Source: Clostridium isatidis (GTDB lineage: Bacteria; Bacillota; Clostridia; Clostridiales; Clostridiaceae). Taken from it: a DNA stretch of 64,000 nt. This document shows positions 24,964 through 33,494 of this stretch, in pieces. Below the pieces are notes generated by a model. The model ran no database searches and had not been told where the DNA came from. It saw nothing but the letters and a program-made list of their open reading frames with translations. A program made the position numbers and the translations under genes. Location of the stretch: the NCBI RefSeq assembly GCF_002285495.1, contig NZ_CP016786.1:1936001-2000000 (forward strand), read 5' to 3'. The stretch's first letter is position 1; each line of letters begins with the position of its first letter.

Positions 24964-27048
24964 TTATTTCTTTTTCTCTGTTGGGTATTCTATTCTTTGA
25001 TGATACATGCCATCAAAGGATTTTAGAAAACTCCTTTTAATAATTTCTATATCTTTTAAGGTTAAATCACAATTAATTAGTTGATTAGATTTTATTTTAT
25101 CATTAATAATGTTATTTACCATTTCCTCAATTTTAGCTTTAGTTGGTTCACTAATTGATCTTACAGCAGCTTCTGCACTATCTGCTAACATTAATATCCC
25201 AGCCTCTTTTGTATGTGGTATAGGACCAGAATATCTAAATTCTTCCTCTTTTATATCCTCAGGATTATCTGCTGCTTCCTTTGCTTTATAGTAAAAATAT
25301 TTAACTAAAGTTGTTCCATGATGCTCAACTATCATGTCTTGAATAACCTGAGGAATTTTATACTCTTTTGCTAACTCTATTCCATCTTTTGGATGTGATA
25401 AAATTATTAATGCACTTAAATTAGGTGTAATTTTATCATGAGGATTATCTCTTCCAATTTGATTTTCCCCAAAAAAGAAAGGTCTCTTTGTTTTTCCTAT
25501 ATCATGATAATAAGCTCCAACCCTTGCAATTACAGGATTTCCTCCTACTGCTTCTGCAGCAGATTCAGCAATATTCGCAACCATCATACTATGGTGATAA
25601 GTACCAGGGGCCTCCATCAATAATTTCTTCATAAGCGGCTGGTTAGGATTTGACAGTTCTAATAATTTTATATTTGTAACAACATCAAAAATTGATTCAT
25701 AAAAAGGAAGTAATCCTAGAGCAAGTATTCCTGAAACAAAACAACCTATTGAAGTATACATTGTTTTTATTAATATCTCTTTCAAATTATTTGAATATAA
25801 CATACTAGAAGCCATTGTAATCAAAGTAGATATTACTGTTATATATATTGTTGAATAAATAATGTCATTCCTTTGCTGAACTTTATTTAGAGCCAAAGTT
25901 GATATAATAACATTTACTATTGATATTAGTATTATGCCAACATCAAACCCTACAACTATAGCAACTAAAATAATATTTAACAAATTCATTACTAGAGAAG
26001 TTTTACTATTTATTAAAATTGCCATTAACATACTGCTGCATACAATAGGTATTAAATAAGGTGAAATCCCTTTTATTAATATAGATAGAATTATAAAAAT
26101 AATATTAATAGAACTAATTAAAGTCAGCATTTTCTTGTTCTTTAACATTTCGCTATCTTCTTTTAACAAATATCTGTATTGTAAAAATAGAATAACAATG
26201 ACTGCTACAGCTAAAGAAATAAAAATCTTTATCGAGCTTCTATTTATCCCATCATTAAGCATTCCCAATTGCTCTAGTAAATTAATTTGTTCTTGAGTTA
26301 CTGGTTCGCCCTCCTTAATAATGGTTTGATTTTTCTTAATTATTTCTGGTTCAACATTTTTTTTAGCTTCTTCTATCTTTTCTTCAGTTTTCTCTTTGTC
26401 ATAAAACATATTTGGCTTTATTTGACTATAGCATATTTCTCTTACTATCTCCTCTAAAGTTCTATCATAATTTTTTTCTGCTAATAAATTATCTATTATA
26501 TTTCTAGATCTTTGTATATTATCATAATTATTTTCTTCAATATTATTTTTATACACTTCTTCTAAAGAACTAGAAATAAAATTATTAATCTCTGAAAGCT
26601 TCTCTTTATCTAAAGACAATAATATATTGTAATCTTCATCCCTTAATGTTATCCCATTAACCTTTTCTATATTTTTTAATTTATCTTCATCTTCACCGCT
26701 TTTATTAGAAGAAATACTTTTGTTTATATTTTCAAAAAGTATATTTACTTTTGATAAAGCTTCTATCCTCACTTCACTTTTTATTGTATATTGCTTATCT
26801 ACTTTTGAAGCTGCTTCTTGCTGTTTTTCTAGAGTAGCAGCTTCATCTACTACATCTACTGGCGCCTTTATATCGGCATCCGCAATATCTCCAACTGCTA
26901 AATTATGTTTTTTTGGTGATACTACTATAAGCAAAAGAAAATATATTATAATAAATACAACACAATAAATTATTGGTATTTTATATTTTTCTTGAATATA
27001 ATTTTTGTTTTTCTTCGTTTTTATCCACTTAAATTTATTTATGGACAT
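24964..27048 (-). CDS. pgpH: Cyclic-di-AMP phosphodiesterase PgpH (7TM-HD family)
   Basis: 694 aa from ATG 27048 (AAGGTGA upstream; a GTG lies 9 bases earlier). One N-terminal membrane helix is followed by a large extracytoplasmic 7TMR-HDED domain (about 60-270). Seven membrane helices (about 280-470) and a cytoplasmic HD domain follow, with VGAYYHDIGKTKRP, SHPKDG and QDMIVEHHG. It hydrolyses c-di-AMP to pApA and so affects K+ and wall homeostasis. The phoH gene usually found between yqfD and pgpH is absent here. Confidence 0.93.
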   Translation of the reverse strand: MSINKFKWIKTKKNKNYIQEKYKIPIIYCVVFIIIYFLLLIVVSPKKHNLAVGDIADADIKAPVDVVDEAATLEKQQEAASKVDKQYTIKSEVRIEALSKVNILFENINKSISSNKSGEDEDKLKNIEKVNGITLRDEDYNILLSLDKEKLSEINNFISSSLEEVYKNNIEENNYDNIQRSRNIIDNLLAEKNYDRTLEEIVREICYSQIKPNMFYDKEKTEEKIEEAKKNVEPEIIKKNQTIIKEGEPVTQEQINLLEQLGMLNDGINRSSIKIFISLAVAVIVILFLQYRYLLKEDSEMLKNKKMLTLISSINIIFIILSILIKGISPYLIPIVCSSMLMAILINSKTSLVMNLLNIILVAIVVGFDVGIILISIVNVIISTLALNKVQQRNDIIYSTIYITVISTLITMASSMLYSNNLKEILIKTMYTSIGCFVSGILALGLLPFYESIFDVVTNIKLLELSNPNQPLMKKLLMEAPGTYHHSMMVANIAESAAEAVGGNPVIARVGAYYHDIGKTKRPFFFGENQIGRDNPHDKITPNLSALIILSHPKDGIELAKEYKIPQVIQDMIVEHHGTTLVKYFYYKAKEAADNPEDIKEEEFRYSGPIPHTKEAGILMLADSAEAAVRSISEPTKAKIEEMVNNIINDKIKSNQLINCDLTLKDIEIIKRSFLKSFDGMYHQRIEYPTEKKK

Positions 27049-27077
27049 GTCAATCACCTTCTAATCTTAATAGTTTT

Positions 27078-28217
27078 TTAGTAATCAACAGGATTATTAT
27101 CAACTATATTTTGTTCAACCACAAAAATAACATTTACAATAACATTTCCATCTGCCTCATCTTTAGTCGTTACTATTTTATCTTTAATTTTTGCTTCCCG
27201 CGTTAAATTGTTATATAGAGATTCCTGCAACTGCTTAACTGCATTATCTATAGCTTCTTCTTTAGTCAACCTTACCGGAAATTCTTCCTTTTCATAATAA
27301 TTAACTTTATTAAATATTTTTCCACTTTCCTCTATTTTATCATACTCTTTAAAACCTTTTATAGCTTTTTTAAGATAAATTTTCTTTCCGAACATTTCTA
27401 AATAGATATCACTATCCTTATTCCCATTTCTCTTAAGCTCAGTACCATCTATTTTGACAACCATGTTTTTTTCATAAAAGGTATTTGCCATTACTACACC
27501 ATCCGGAACAACTTCATACGGGTTTTCTTCCTTGCCATTTATTCCTTCTATTAAGATATCTCCTGGTTTTACTAAATCTCCTATATGAACAGTAGACCTT
27601 CCAGAAAAAACATATACCCTACTTACTTCTCCCTCCATTTTAGAAACTAAATTTCCCTTTTTCTCTTCTATTATTTCTGGTGGATTAACTTTTTCTTCTA
27701 TATTAACTTTTAATGTAGAGCCTTCGATTCTCACTCTTATCCAAAGTATACCAGAATTAATATCTTCTATCTTTTTCTCTAACTCTTTGACATCTATTTC
27801 TTTTTTCTTTATACCAGGGACGATGCCTAAATTATATAAATCTTGTCTTATTTCATAAGGTGATAAATTATTTCTTGTGTTAATTTCTATACTCCAAACG
27901 AAGGTTGAAAGATATAAGAGGATTATTAAAAAAATCCCAGCCCCTATGCATAAAAATATTTTATTTTTTAATCTAAATAATAAAAATAATATGCCTCTTT
28001 CACCAACTATCTTAACTTTTCCATTTAATCTTTTTATAATTCTCTTTAAATTATCATAGTCTTTATATTCTATTGTGACTCTTAAAGTTACTATATCTAC
28101 TTTTTTAACATTCAATATGTTTATATTTTCATTCCATAATATGTTTAAAACTCTTTCGGGATTTAGTACTTTTATTTCAATTATTAACTTTCCAGTTTCA
28201 AATATTCCTCCAGCCAT
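27078..28217 (-). CDS. yqfD: Sporulation protein YqfD
   Basis: 379 aa from ATG 28217 (GAGGTG upstream). One membrane helix lies at about 80-100 (KIFLCIGAGIFLIILLYLST). It is followed by a large outer domain beginning FVWSIEIN, with EIRQDLYNLGIVPGIKKKEID typical of the YqfD/SpoIV-like family. In Bacillus yqfC-yqfD is made in the mother cell under sigma-E; the role in spore formation is poorly defined. The start overlaps the yqfC stop region by codon spacing, so the pair is translationally linked. Confidence 0.88.
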   Translation of the reverse strand: MAGGIFETGKLIIEIKVLNPERVLNILWNENINILNVKKVDIVTLRVTIEYKDYDNLKRIIKRLNGKVKIVGERGILFLLFRLKNKIFLCIGAGIFLIILLYLSTFVWSIEINTRNNLSPYEIRQDLYNLGIVPGIKKKEIDVKELEKKIEDINSGILWIRVRIEGSTLKVNIEEKVNPPEIIEEKKGNLVSKMEGEVSRVYVFSGRSTVHIGDLVKPGDILIEGINGKEENPYEVVPDGVVMANTFYEKNMVVKIDGTELKRNGNKDSDIYLEMFGKKIYLKKAIKGFKEYDKIEESGKIFNKVNYYEKEEFPVRLTKEEAIDNAVKQLQESLYNNLTREAKIKDKIVTTKDEADGNVIVNVIFVVEQNIVDNNPVDY

Positions 28218-28218
28218 T

Positions 28219-28497
28219 TTACACCTCATATGATATAGAATTAAATTTACCACTAATAGTTATTGTGGATTCACCTATATATAATATTTCAAAATTATCA
28301 CCTTCGATGGAAATTGGCTTTAATTTAGTATTTACTTTTATTATGTTTCTTTCAAAAAGTACTATCCCCTTATGATTTTCTATTGTAATTTCTTCTTGCC
28401 CAATTACACTTATCCTAGGCAGATCTAAAGCTATATCTTTTGATATATTCAACTTTTCAGCTATAATTTCTCTACCTTTATCAATTTTATTTTGCAT
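28219..28497 (-). CDS. yqfC: Sporulation protein YqfC
   Basis: 92 aa, YabP/YqfC family: PRISVIGQEEITIENHKGIVLFERNII and the final SGKFNSISYEV are recognisable family blocks. It precedes yqfD directly. A CATAAATT on the minus strand (28530-28537) resembles a sigma-E/K -10 about 35 bases upstream of the start, but I see no convincing -35 element. Confidence 0.85.
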   Translation of the reverse strand: MQNKIDKGREIIAEKLNISKDIALDLPRISVIGQEEITIENHKGIVLFERNIIKVNTKLKPISIEGDNFEILYIGESTITISGKFNSISYEV

Positions 28498-28580
28498 AAT
28501 TTAACCCCTCTTATATTTTTACTAATAGTAATTTATGATAAAGATATAGAGAAAATTACATCTTTAAATCTAATTAACAA

Positions 28581-28617
28581 AAAAGCAAAGAGGGTTATTT
28601 TAACTCTCTTTGCTTTT
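28581..28617 (-). terminator. Strong terminator upstream of yqfC
   Basis: AAAAGCAAAGAG (28581-28592) / CTCTTTGCTTTT (28606-28617), extended inwards by about 5 further pairs, and followed by TTTT on the minus strand. It ends transcription entering from the rpsU side before the yqfC promoter region. Confidence 0.85.
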
Positions 28618-28619
28618 AT

Positions 28620-28860
28620 TTATTTTACATATTAAATTCAAAAATACCAAGTTAAACTCAGATATATAATGTTATTCAACCTTTTATGTAGCTGCTTAAA
28701 CAATTATAGTTTTTTATTTTAAAACTGCTGAGGAAGGTAACTTAGATAAATTTAATATTAAATTTAATCTATTTTCCCTTATAAAATCAAGTATAATTAT
28801 ATACTTATTTTAGGCTATAAACCAAAATTCCTCAGCTCTGGTGTATCAAAAAATAATACA
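28620..28860 (-). other. Unassigned structured intergenic region (candidate ncRNA)
   Basis: No reading frame of note lies here. It is bracketed by terminator-like hairpins (28866-28922 on one side, 28581-28617 on the other). The arms GCTGAGGAA (about 28726-28734) and TTCCTCAGC (about 28832-28840) enclose smaller hairpins: a palindrome AAGTATAATTATATACTT (about 28791-28808) and AGATAAATTTAATATTAAATTTAATCT (given here only as positions about 28745-28771). This looks like a closed multibranch RNA fold. I do not recognise a family, and the strand is inferred only from the flanking terminators. Confidence 0.35.
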
Positions 28861-28865
28861 ACAAA

Positions 28866-28922
28866 GCTTATTGAATAAATAAGCCTCCAATAACAGCTAT
28901 AAAATCAAATTGCTTTGATTTT
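28866..28922 (-). terminator. Tandem terminator hairpins after rpsU
   Basis: First hairpin AAAATCAAA (28901-28909) / TTTGATTTT (28914-28922). Second hairpin GCTTATT (28866-28872) / AATAAGC (28878-28884), followed on the minus strand by a T-rich run. Both lie just past the rpsU stop at 28936. Confidence 0.65.
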
Positions 28923-28935
28923 TAAAATGAATTTA

Positions 28936-29112
28936 CTATTTAAATTTTCTCTTTCTAGCAGCTTCTGACTTTTTCTTTCTTCTTACGCTTGGTTTTTCAT
29001 AGTGTTCTCTTTTTCTAACTTCTGAAAGAACTCCAGCTCTTGCGCATTTTCTCTTAAATCTTCTTAATGCACTTTCAAGTGTTTCATTTTCTCCAACTTT
29101 TATTTCTGACAT
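28936..29112 (-). CDS. rpsU: 30S ribosomal protein S21
   Basis: 58 aa, too short for many ORF callers. It begins MSEIKVGENETLESALRRFK and continues RKCARAGVLSEVRKREHYEK, then a very basic tail ending RKRKFK. This is the full length and sequence pattern of bS21, a small subunit protein near the anti-Shine-Dalgarno region. GGGAGGG precedes the ATG and a consensus sigma-A promoter lies upstream. Confidence 0.96.
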   Translation of the reverse strand: MSEIKVGENETLESALRRFKRKCARAGVLSEVRKREHYEKPSVRRKKKSEAARKRKFK

Positions 29113-29183
29113 CTATTATCCCTCCCTCCGCTAGCTCAAATTAATCAATTTAACTCAGCTACGGGCTTAATAACACACGCTAT

Positions 29184-29212
29184 ATTATACAATAGGTAAC
29201 TTCTAAAGTCAA
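29184..29212 (-). promoter_or_regulatory. rpsU sigma-A promoter
   Basis: TTGACT (29207-29212), 17-base spacer, TATAAT (29184-29189) on the minus strand, about 75 bases before the rpsU start. Confidence 0.85.
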
Positions 29213-29231
29213 CTCTTAGTATAAAATTCCA

Positions 29232-29573
29232 TTAACCTGGCGGCCACTTTAAATCTCTTTGACCTAATACATGGAAATGAAGATGATTTACAGTTTGCCC
29301 TCCATCTTTACCACAGTTATTAACTATTCTATAACCACCTTCACTTATACCTAAATCTTTTGCTAATTTACTTATAATTTCAAATATATGTGCAATAGTT
29401 TTAGAATTTTCACTATTTATTTCATTTGCACTTTGTATATGCTTTTTAGGTATAACTAAAAAATGAATTGGAGCAGCTTTATTTATATCATGAAAAGCTA
29501 ATACTTCTTCATCCTCATAAATTTTACTGCTCGGAATTTCTCCATTAATTATTTTACAAAAAATGCAATCCAT
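29232..29573 (-). CDS. HIT-family nucleotide hydrolase/transferase
   Basis: 113 aa from ATG 29573 (AAAGGAGGGG upstream; the frame extends further but without support). CIFCKIINGEIPSSKIYED at the N-terminus and the catalytic triad HLHFHVLG near residue 98 define the HINT/Hit branch. N-terminal Cys pairs (Cys3, Cys6) may bind zinc. Likely an AMP-lysine or dinucleoside hydrolase. It overlaps nothing but follows mtaB by about 43 bases. Confidence 0.9.
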   Translation of the reverse strand: MDCIFCKIINGEIPSSKIYEDEEVLAFHDINKAAPIHFLVIPKKHIQSANEINSENSKTIAHIFEIISKLAKDLGISEGGYRIVNNCGKDGGQTVNHLHFHVLGQRDLKWPPG

Positions 29574-29616
29574 AACACCCCTCCTTTCTAAAATCGCCAA
29601 GTAATCTTTAAAATTA

Positions 29617-30930
29617 TTAATCATTAATTACTAATTGTCCTTGTGCAACTTCACCAAGAGATTCTTTTATTTCTACATCTACAATTTTACCAATTATTTC
29701 TTCAAGTTGGCAAGGTACATGTACCTTTATGTAATTCGTTGTATATCCTTCGTAATAGCCTTCTTTTCCTTTTACAGAACTTTCTATAAGCACATCCATT
29801 TTTTGCCCTATAAAACTCTTTATAAATTCATCTTCATTTTTATTACTTAATTCTATAAGTATTTTGCTGCGTTTATCCTTTGTTATTCCATCTATTTGAT
29901 TTTCCATTTTTTCAGCTTTTGTACCTTTTCTAGGACTGTATTTGAATACATGAGTTTTTGCAAGTTTAATATCCTTCAAAAATTCATATGTTTCATTAAA
30001 TTCTTCTTCTGTTTCTCCTGGGAATCCTACAATAACATCAGTAGTTATTGATACCCCTGGTAATGTTCTTCTAAGCATTTCTACTGTTTCTTTATATTCT
30101 TCAGCCGTATATCTTCTGTTCATTCTCTTTAAGGTACTATTACATCCACTTTGAAGAGATAGATGGAAATGCGGACATAACTTTTTAAATTTCCTTATTT
30201 TTTCTATTACTTCTTCTGTAAAGAAAGCTGGTTCAATTGATCCTATTCTTATTCTCTCTATACCTTCCACTTTTTCTATTTCTTCTATAATATCTATTAA
30301 ATTGATCTTTTCTTCTAGGTCTAAACCATAGGATGCTGTATGGATACCTGATAATATTACTTCCTTAAATCCATGATCTGCCAACTTATTTACTTCTTCA
30401 ATTACTTGTTTTGGATCCTTTGAACATACTGAGCCTCTAGAATAAGGTATTATACAATAACTGCAAAATCTATTACATCCATCTTGTATCTTTAAGAAAG
30501 CTCTAGTTTTATCTTGATAATCTTCAATATTTAGAGCTTCAAATTTCTTATTTTTAAGTACACTTTCTACATGGACTTGTGGTTTACCTTCTTCTCTTGC
30601 CTTATTTACATAATAAACTACATCGCCCTTATTTCTTGTTCCTAATACAACATCTACTCCTGGTATAGCAGAAACTTCTTGAGGTGCCATTTGGGAATAA
30701 CATCCTACAACAGCAACAACAGCATTTTCATTTAGTCTTCTTACTTTGTTTATAATTTGCCTTGATTTTTTATCTCCCATATTTGTAACAGTACAAGTAT
30801 TTATAACATATACATCTGCTACTTCACTTTGATCAACAACCTCATAACCTTCTCTAATAAACTTTTCTGCCATAGCTTCTGATTCATATACGTTAACCCT
30901 ACAACCTAATGTAGAAAATGCAACCTTCAT
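29617..30930 (-). CDS. mtaB: tRNA t6A37 methylthiotransferase MtaB
   Basis: 437 aa from ATG 30930, which has better spacing from AGGAGG than the ATG two codons earlier. UPF0004 domain cluster cysteines: Cys10, Cys46, Cys77. Radical SAM cluster Cys152, Cys156, Cys159 in GCNRFCSYC. A C-terminal TRAM domain follows (about 375-435). It adds the ms2 group to t6A at position 37 of tRNAs reading ANN codons. It overlaps the rsmE stop by a few bases. Confidence 0.93.
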   Translation of the reverse strand: MKVAFSTLGCRVNVYESEAMAEKFIREGYEVVDQSEVADVYVINTCTVTNMGDKKSRQIINKVRRLNENAVVAVVGCYSQMAPQEVSAIPGVDVVLGTRNKGDVVYYVNKAREEGKPQVHVESVLKNKKFEALNIEDYQDKTRAFLKIQDGCNRFCSYCIIPYSRGSVCSKDPKQVIEEVNKLADHGFKEVILSGIHTASYGLDLEEKINLIDIIEEIEKVEGIERIRIGSIEPAFFTEEVIEKIRKFKKLCPHFHLSLQSGCNSTLKRMNRRYTAEEYKETVEMLRRTLPGVSITTDVIVGFPGETEEEFNETYEFLKDIKLAKTHVFKYSPRKGTKAEKMENQIDGITKDKRSKILIELSNKNEDEFIKSFIGQKMDVLIESSVKGKEGYYEGYTTNYIKVHVPCQLEEIIGKIVDVEIKESLGEVAQGQLVIND

Positions 30931-30932
30931 TA

Positions 30933-31697
30933 TCATTTTCCTCCTAAATCTCCTAATTCATAATTAACTAATGAAGCACATACAAATCCTGCTGTTTCTG
31001 TTCTTAAAATTCTTTTACCTAATGTTACTATATATGCTCCACTATCTTTTAATTTACTTATTTCTTCTTCCTCAAAGCCGCCTTCTGGACCAACTAATAT
31101 TCCAATATCTGTTATATTTAAAATATTATCTTCTAATTCATTATTTAATTTTCTAAATAATGTCTTTATACCAAAATCCTCTGCATTTTCATAAGGCACA
31201 ATTATTAAATCCATAGTTTTTAATTTATCAATAGCTTCCATAAAACTTATTGGAGATACTACCTTTGGTATTACTGTTCTTTTACTTTGTTTTGCTGCTT
31301 CTAAAGCTATCCTATTTAACCTGTCTAATTTTTTAAATTCACCCTTAAGCTTTATATCTACTCTTTCTGTTATAGTTGGAATAAATTCTATAATCCCTAA
31401 TTCTGTGCCTTTTTGAACTATTAGGTCCATTTTCTGAGCTTTTGGTAAGCCTTGAAATAAATAAATCTTAATTCTACTTTCGTTATTAATTTTAAGTTTT
31501 TCATCTATAGATACAATAACTTCCTGTTTACTTATTGTTTCTATTGTAGATAAAAATTCTTCACCTTCACAATTGTTTAAAACTATTTTATCCCCTTCAT
31601 TAAGCCTTAATACCTTATAAAGATGTTTTACATCATCACCTAAAATTTTTGCCTTGCTATCTATAAAATTTTCTTTAGGAGTAAAAAATTTATGCAT
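30933..31697 (-). CDS. rsmE: 16S rRNA m3U1498 methyltransferase
   Basis: 254 aa SPOUT methyltransferase. An N-terminal PUA-like domain is followed by RKLNNELE and the SAM-knot motifs GILVGPEGGFEEEE and TLGKRILRTETAG (about 205-240). The family and order prmA-rsmE-mtaB match Bacillus yqeT-yqeU-yqeV. Confidence 0.94.
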   Translation of the reverse strand: MHKFFTPKENFIDSKAKILGDDVKHLYKVLRLNEGDKIVLNNCEGEEFLSTIETISKQEVIVSIDEKLKINNESRIKIYLFQGLPKAQKMDLIVQKGTELGIIEFIPTITERVDIKLKGEFKKLDRLNRIALEAAKQSKRTVIPKVVSPISFMEAIDKLKTMDLIIVPYENAEDFGIKTLFRKLNNELEDNILNITDIGILVGPEGGFEEEEISKLKDSGAYIVTLGKRILRTETAGFVCASLVNYELGDLGGK

Positions 31698-31716
31698 TGT
31701 TCTAATCCCCTTAATC

Positions 31717-32658
31717 CTATATTAATTTAGCAACTATACAGTTCCATTCTCCATCTTTATTTATCTCTATAATCTCAAAACCTACAGATTTTAACTTTGA
31801 AACTACCATGTCGACTCTATCATGGATTATCCCAGATGTAATAAAATATCCATTTTCCTTTAAAACTCTTTTAACATCTTCTGTTAACACACATATTATT
31901 TCAGCTATTATGTTAGCCACAACAATATCTGCCTTAGCATCAATTACTTCTACTAAATTTCCTTCTAAAATTTCTATATTATCTAAATTATTAAATTCTA
32001 CATTTTGCTTTGCCGAATCTACTGCAACTGGGTCTAAATCAACGCCTATTGCTTTTTTAGCTCCAAGCTTTGCTGCAGCTATAGCCAGTATTCCAGAACC
32101 ACATCCCACATCAAATACAATACTATCTTCTTTTACATACTTTTCAAGAGCTTGCATACACATCTTAGTGGTTTCATGATCACCAGTTCCAAAAGCCATT
32201 CCAGGATCTAATTCTATTACTAACTCATCACCTTTAACTTCATAAGTTTCCCAAATTGGCTTTACTACAAGTCTTTCCCCTACTTTCGCTGGCTTATAAT
32301 ATTTCTTCCAGTTATTAGCCCAATCCTCTTCATACATTTTTTCACTTTCTACTTTTCCTAAACCAACATCTATTCCCATAGATTTTAATTCTTCTATTTT
32401 TTCTTCAACATAAGATATTACTTCATCAATATTATCTTCTTCAGCAAAATACGCCTTAACTACTGCATGTTCTCCCTTATGTTCTAAAATATTTATATCA
32501 GCAAAATCCCAGGTTAACAGTCCCTGTTCTCTTCCTAAAATATCTTGTGGATCCTCAATGGCTACCCCTTTACATTCTAATGAATAAAATATTCCCGAAA
32601 TAGGTTCTAAAGCCTCACTATTAGTTAACACTCTAACTTCTATCCAAGTTCCTTCCAT
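31717..32658 (-). CDS. prmA: Ribosomal protein L11 methyltransferase
   Basis: 313 aa. SAM-binding site VFDVGCGSGILAIAAAKLGA (about 180-199), preceded by PGMAFGTGDHETT, a PrmA signature. VVANIIAEII is the catalytic-region motif. It trimethylates L11. AAGGA precedes the ATG. It is in the same direction as rsmE, 19 bases apart. Confidence 0.95.
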   Translation of the reverse strand: MEGTWIEVRVLTNSEALEPISGIFYSLECKGVAIEDPQDILGREQGLLTWDFADINILEHKGEHAVVKAYFAEEDNIDEVISYVEEKIEELKSMGIDVGLGKVESEKMYEEDWANNWKKYYKPAKVGERLVVKPIWETYEVKGDELVIELDPGMAFGTGDHETTKMCMQALEKYVKEDSIVFDVGCGSGILAIAAAKLGAKKAIGVDLDPVAVDSAKQNVEFNNLDNIEILEGNLVEVIDAKADIVVANIIAEIICVLTEDVKRVLKENGYFITSGIIHDRVDMVVSKLKSVGFEIIEINKDGEWNCIVAKLI

Positions 32659-32767
32659 TAATAAATCAGTCCTTTCAAAGTTTCTTTGACTAATTAATTA
32701 TTTTACACTTATTTTAACTAAATGACAATTAATAAATGAAAATGAATAATTTATGATAAACTAAAAA

Positions 32768-32793
32768 ATAAAAAAGCGCTAAGCGCTTTTTTA
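32768..32793 (-). terminator. Terminator after tpx
   Basis: AAAAAGCGC / GCGCTTTTTT with a TAA loop (about 32770-32792), overlapping the end of tpx. It is symmetric and followed by T residues on either strand. Confidence 0.85.
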
Positions 32794-33288
32794 TTTGGCT
32801 GCTTTTGCAGCTTCTAAAACCTTACCATAACTTGGTTCATTAGTTATTTCTTCTAGATATTCAACAAAAGTTACTTTTCCTTGTGAATCAACAACAAAAG
32901 AATTTCTTGCTAATAAACCTAATTCTTTTACATAAGATCCTGTTGCTTCCCCAAAACTTCTATATTTATAATCTGATAAAGTTATTACATTTTTAATTCC
33001 CTCATTACCACACCATCTGCTTTGAGCAAATGGTAAATCCATTGAAATTGTATAGCAGGTAACACCATTTAACTTAGCTACCTCTTCATTAAATTTTTTA
33101 ACTTCCATATTGCAAACTGGGGTATCTAAAGAGGGTACTGTTAAAAAGATTCTTACACCCTTGGTATCACTCAAGGTAAAATCTTTTAATTCATTTGTTG
33201 TTACAGTAAAATCACTAAAACTATCTCCAACATTTAAAATTTTACCAACTAAAGTCATTCCTTCTCCATTAAATTTTACATTCGCCAT
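32791..33288 (-). CDS. tpx: Thiol peroxidase (Tpx-type peroxiredoxin)
   Basis: 165 aa. Peroxidatic Cys59 in SLDTPVCNMEV and resolving Cys93 in QSRWCGNEG show an atypical 2-Cys peroxiredoxin of the Tpx branch. It reduces H2O2 and alkyl hydroperoxides using thioredoxin. It stands between prmA and dnaJ, with its own terminator, so it looks like a single-gene insertion into the conserved dnaJ-prmA order. Confidence 0.93.
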   Translation of the reverse strand: MANVKFNGEGMTLVGKILNVGDSFSDFTVTTNELKDFTLSDTKGVRIFLTVPSLDTPVCNMEVKKFNEEVAKLNGVTCYTISMDLPFAQSRWCGNEGIKNVITLSDYKYRSFGEATGSYVKELGLLARNSFVVDSQGKVTFVEYLEEITNEPSYGKVLEAAKAAK

Positions 33289-33428
33289 TTTATCTACTCC
33301 TTAAATATTAATTTTGTTCTATATTATTATTTCAAATTCTGCCACATATATACCTATCATACTTTTAAATATCTATTATCATTTTTATTTAATCTATAAA
33401 TCTAATTTATATTACCGATATTTAAAAT

Positions 33429-33485
33429 AAAAAATAACAGTTAAGCAGATTTTTAATTATATAAAAATCTACAAAACTGCTATTA
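33429..33485 (-). terminator. Terminator after dnaJ
   Basis: Inner stem AGATTTTTA / TAAAAATCT with outer AGCAG/CTGCT and AACAG/CTGTT pairings, followed on the minus strand by TTATTTTTTATTTT. It ends the heat-shock operon. Confidence 0.7.
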
Positions 33486-33494
33486 AAACTTATA

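Noticed and set aside
28498..28935. A missed yqeY gene after rpsU
   Set aside because: YqeY is about 150 aa and no frame of that size exists here on either strand; stops are frequent in all frames.
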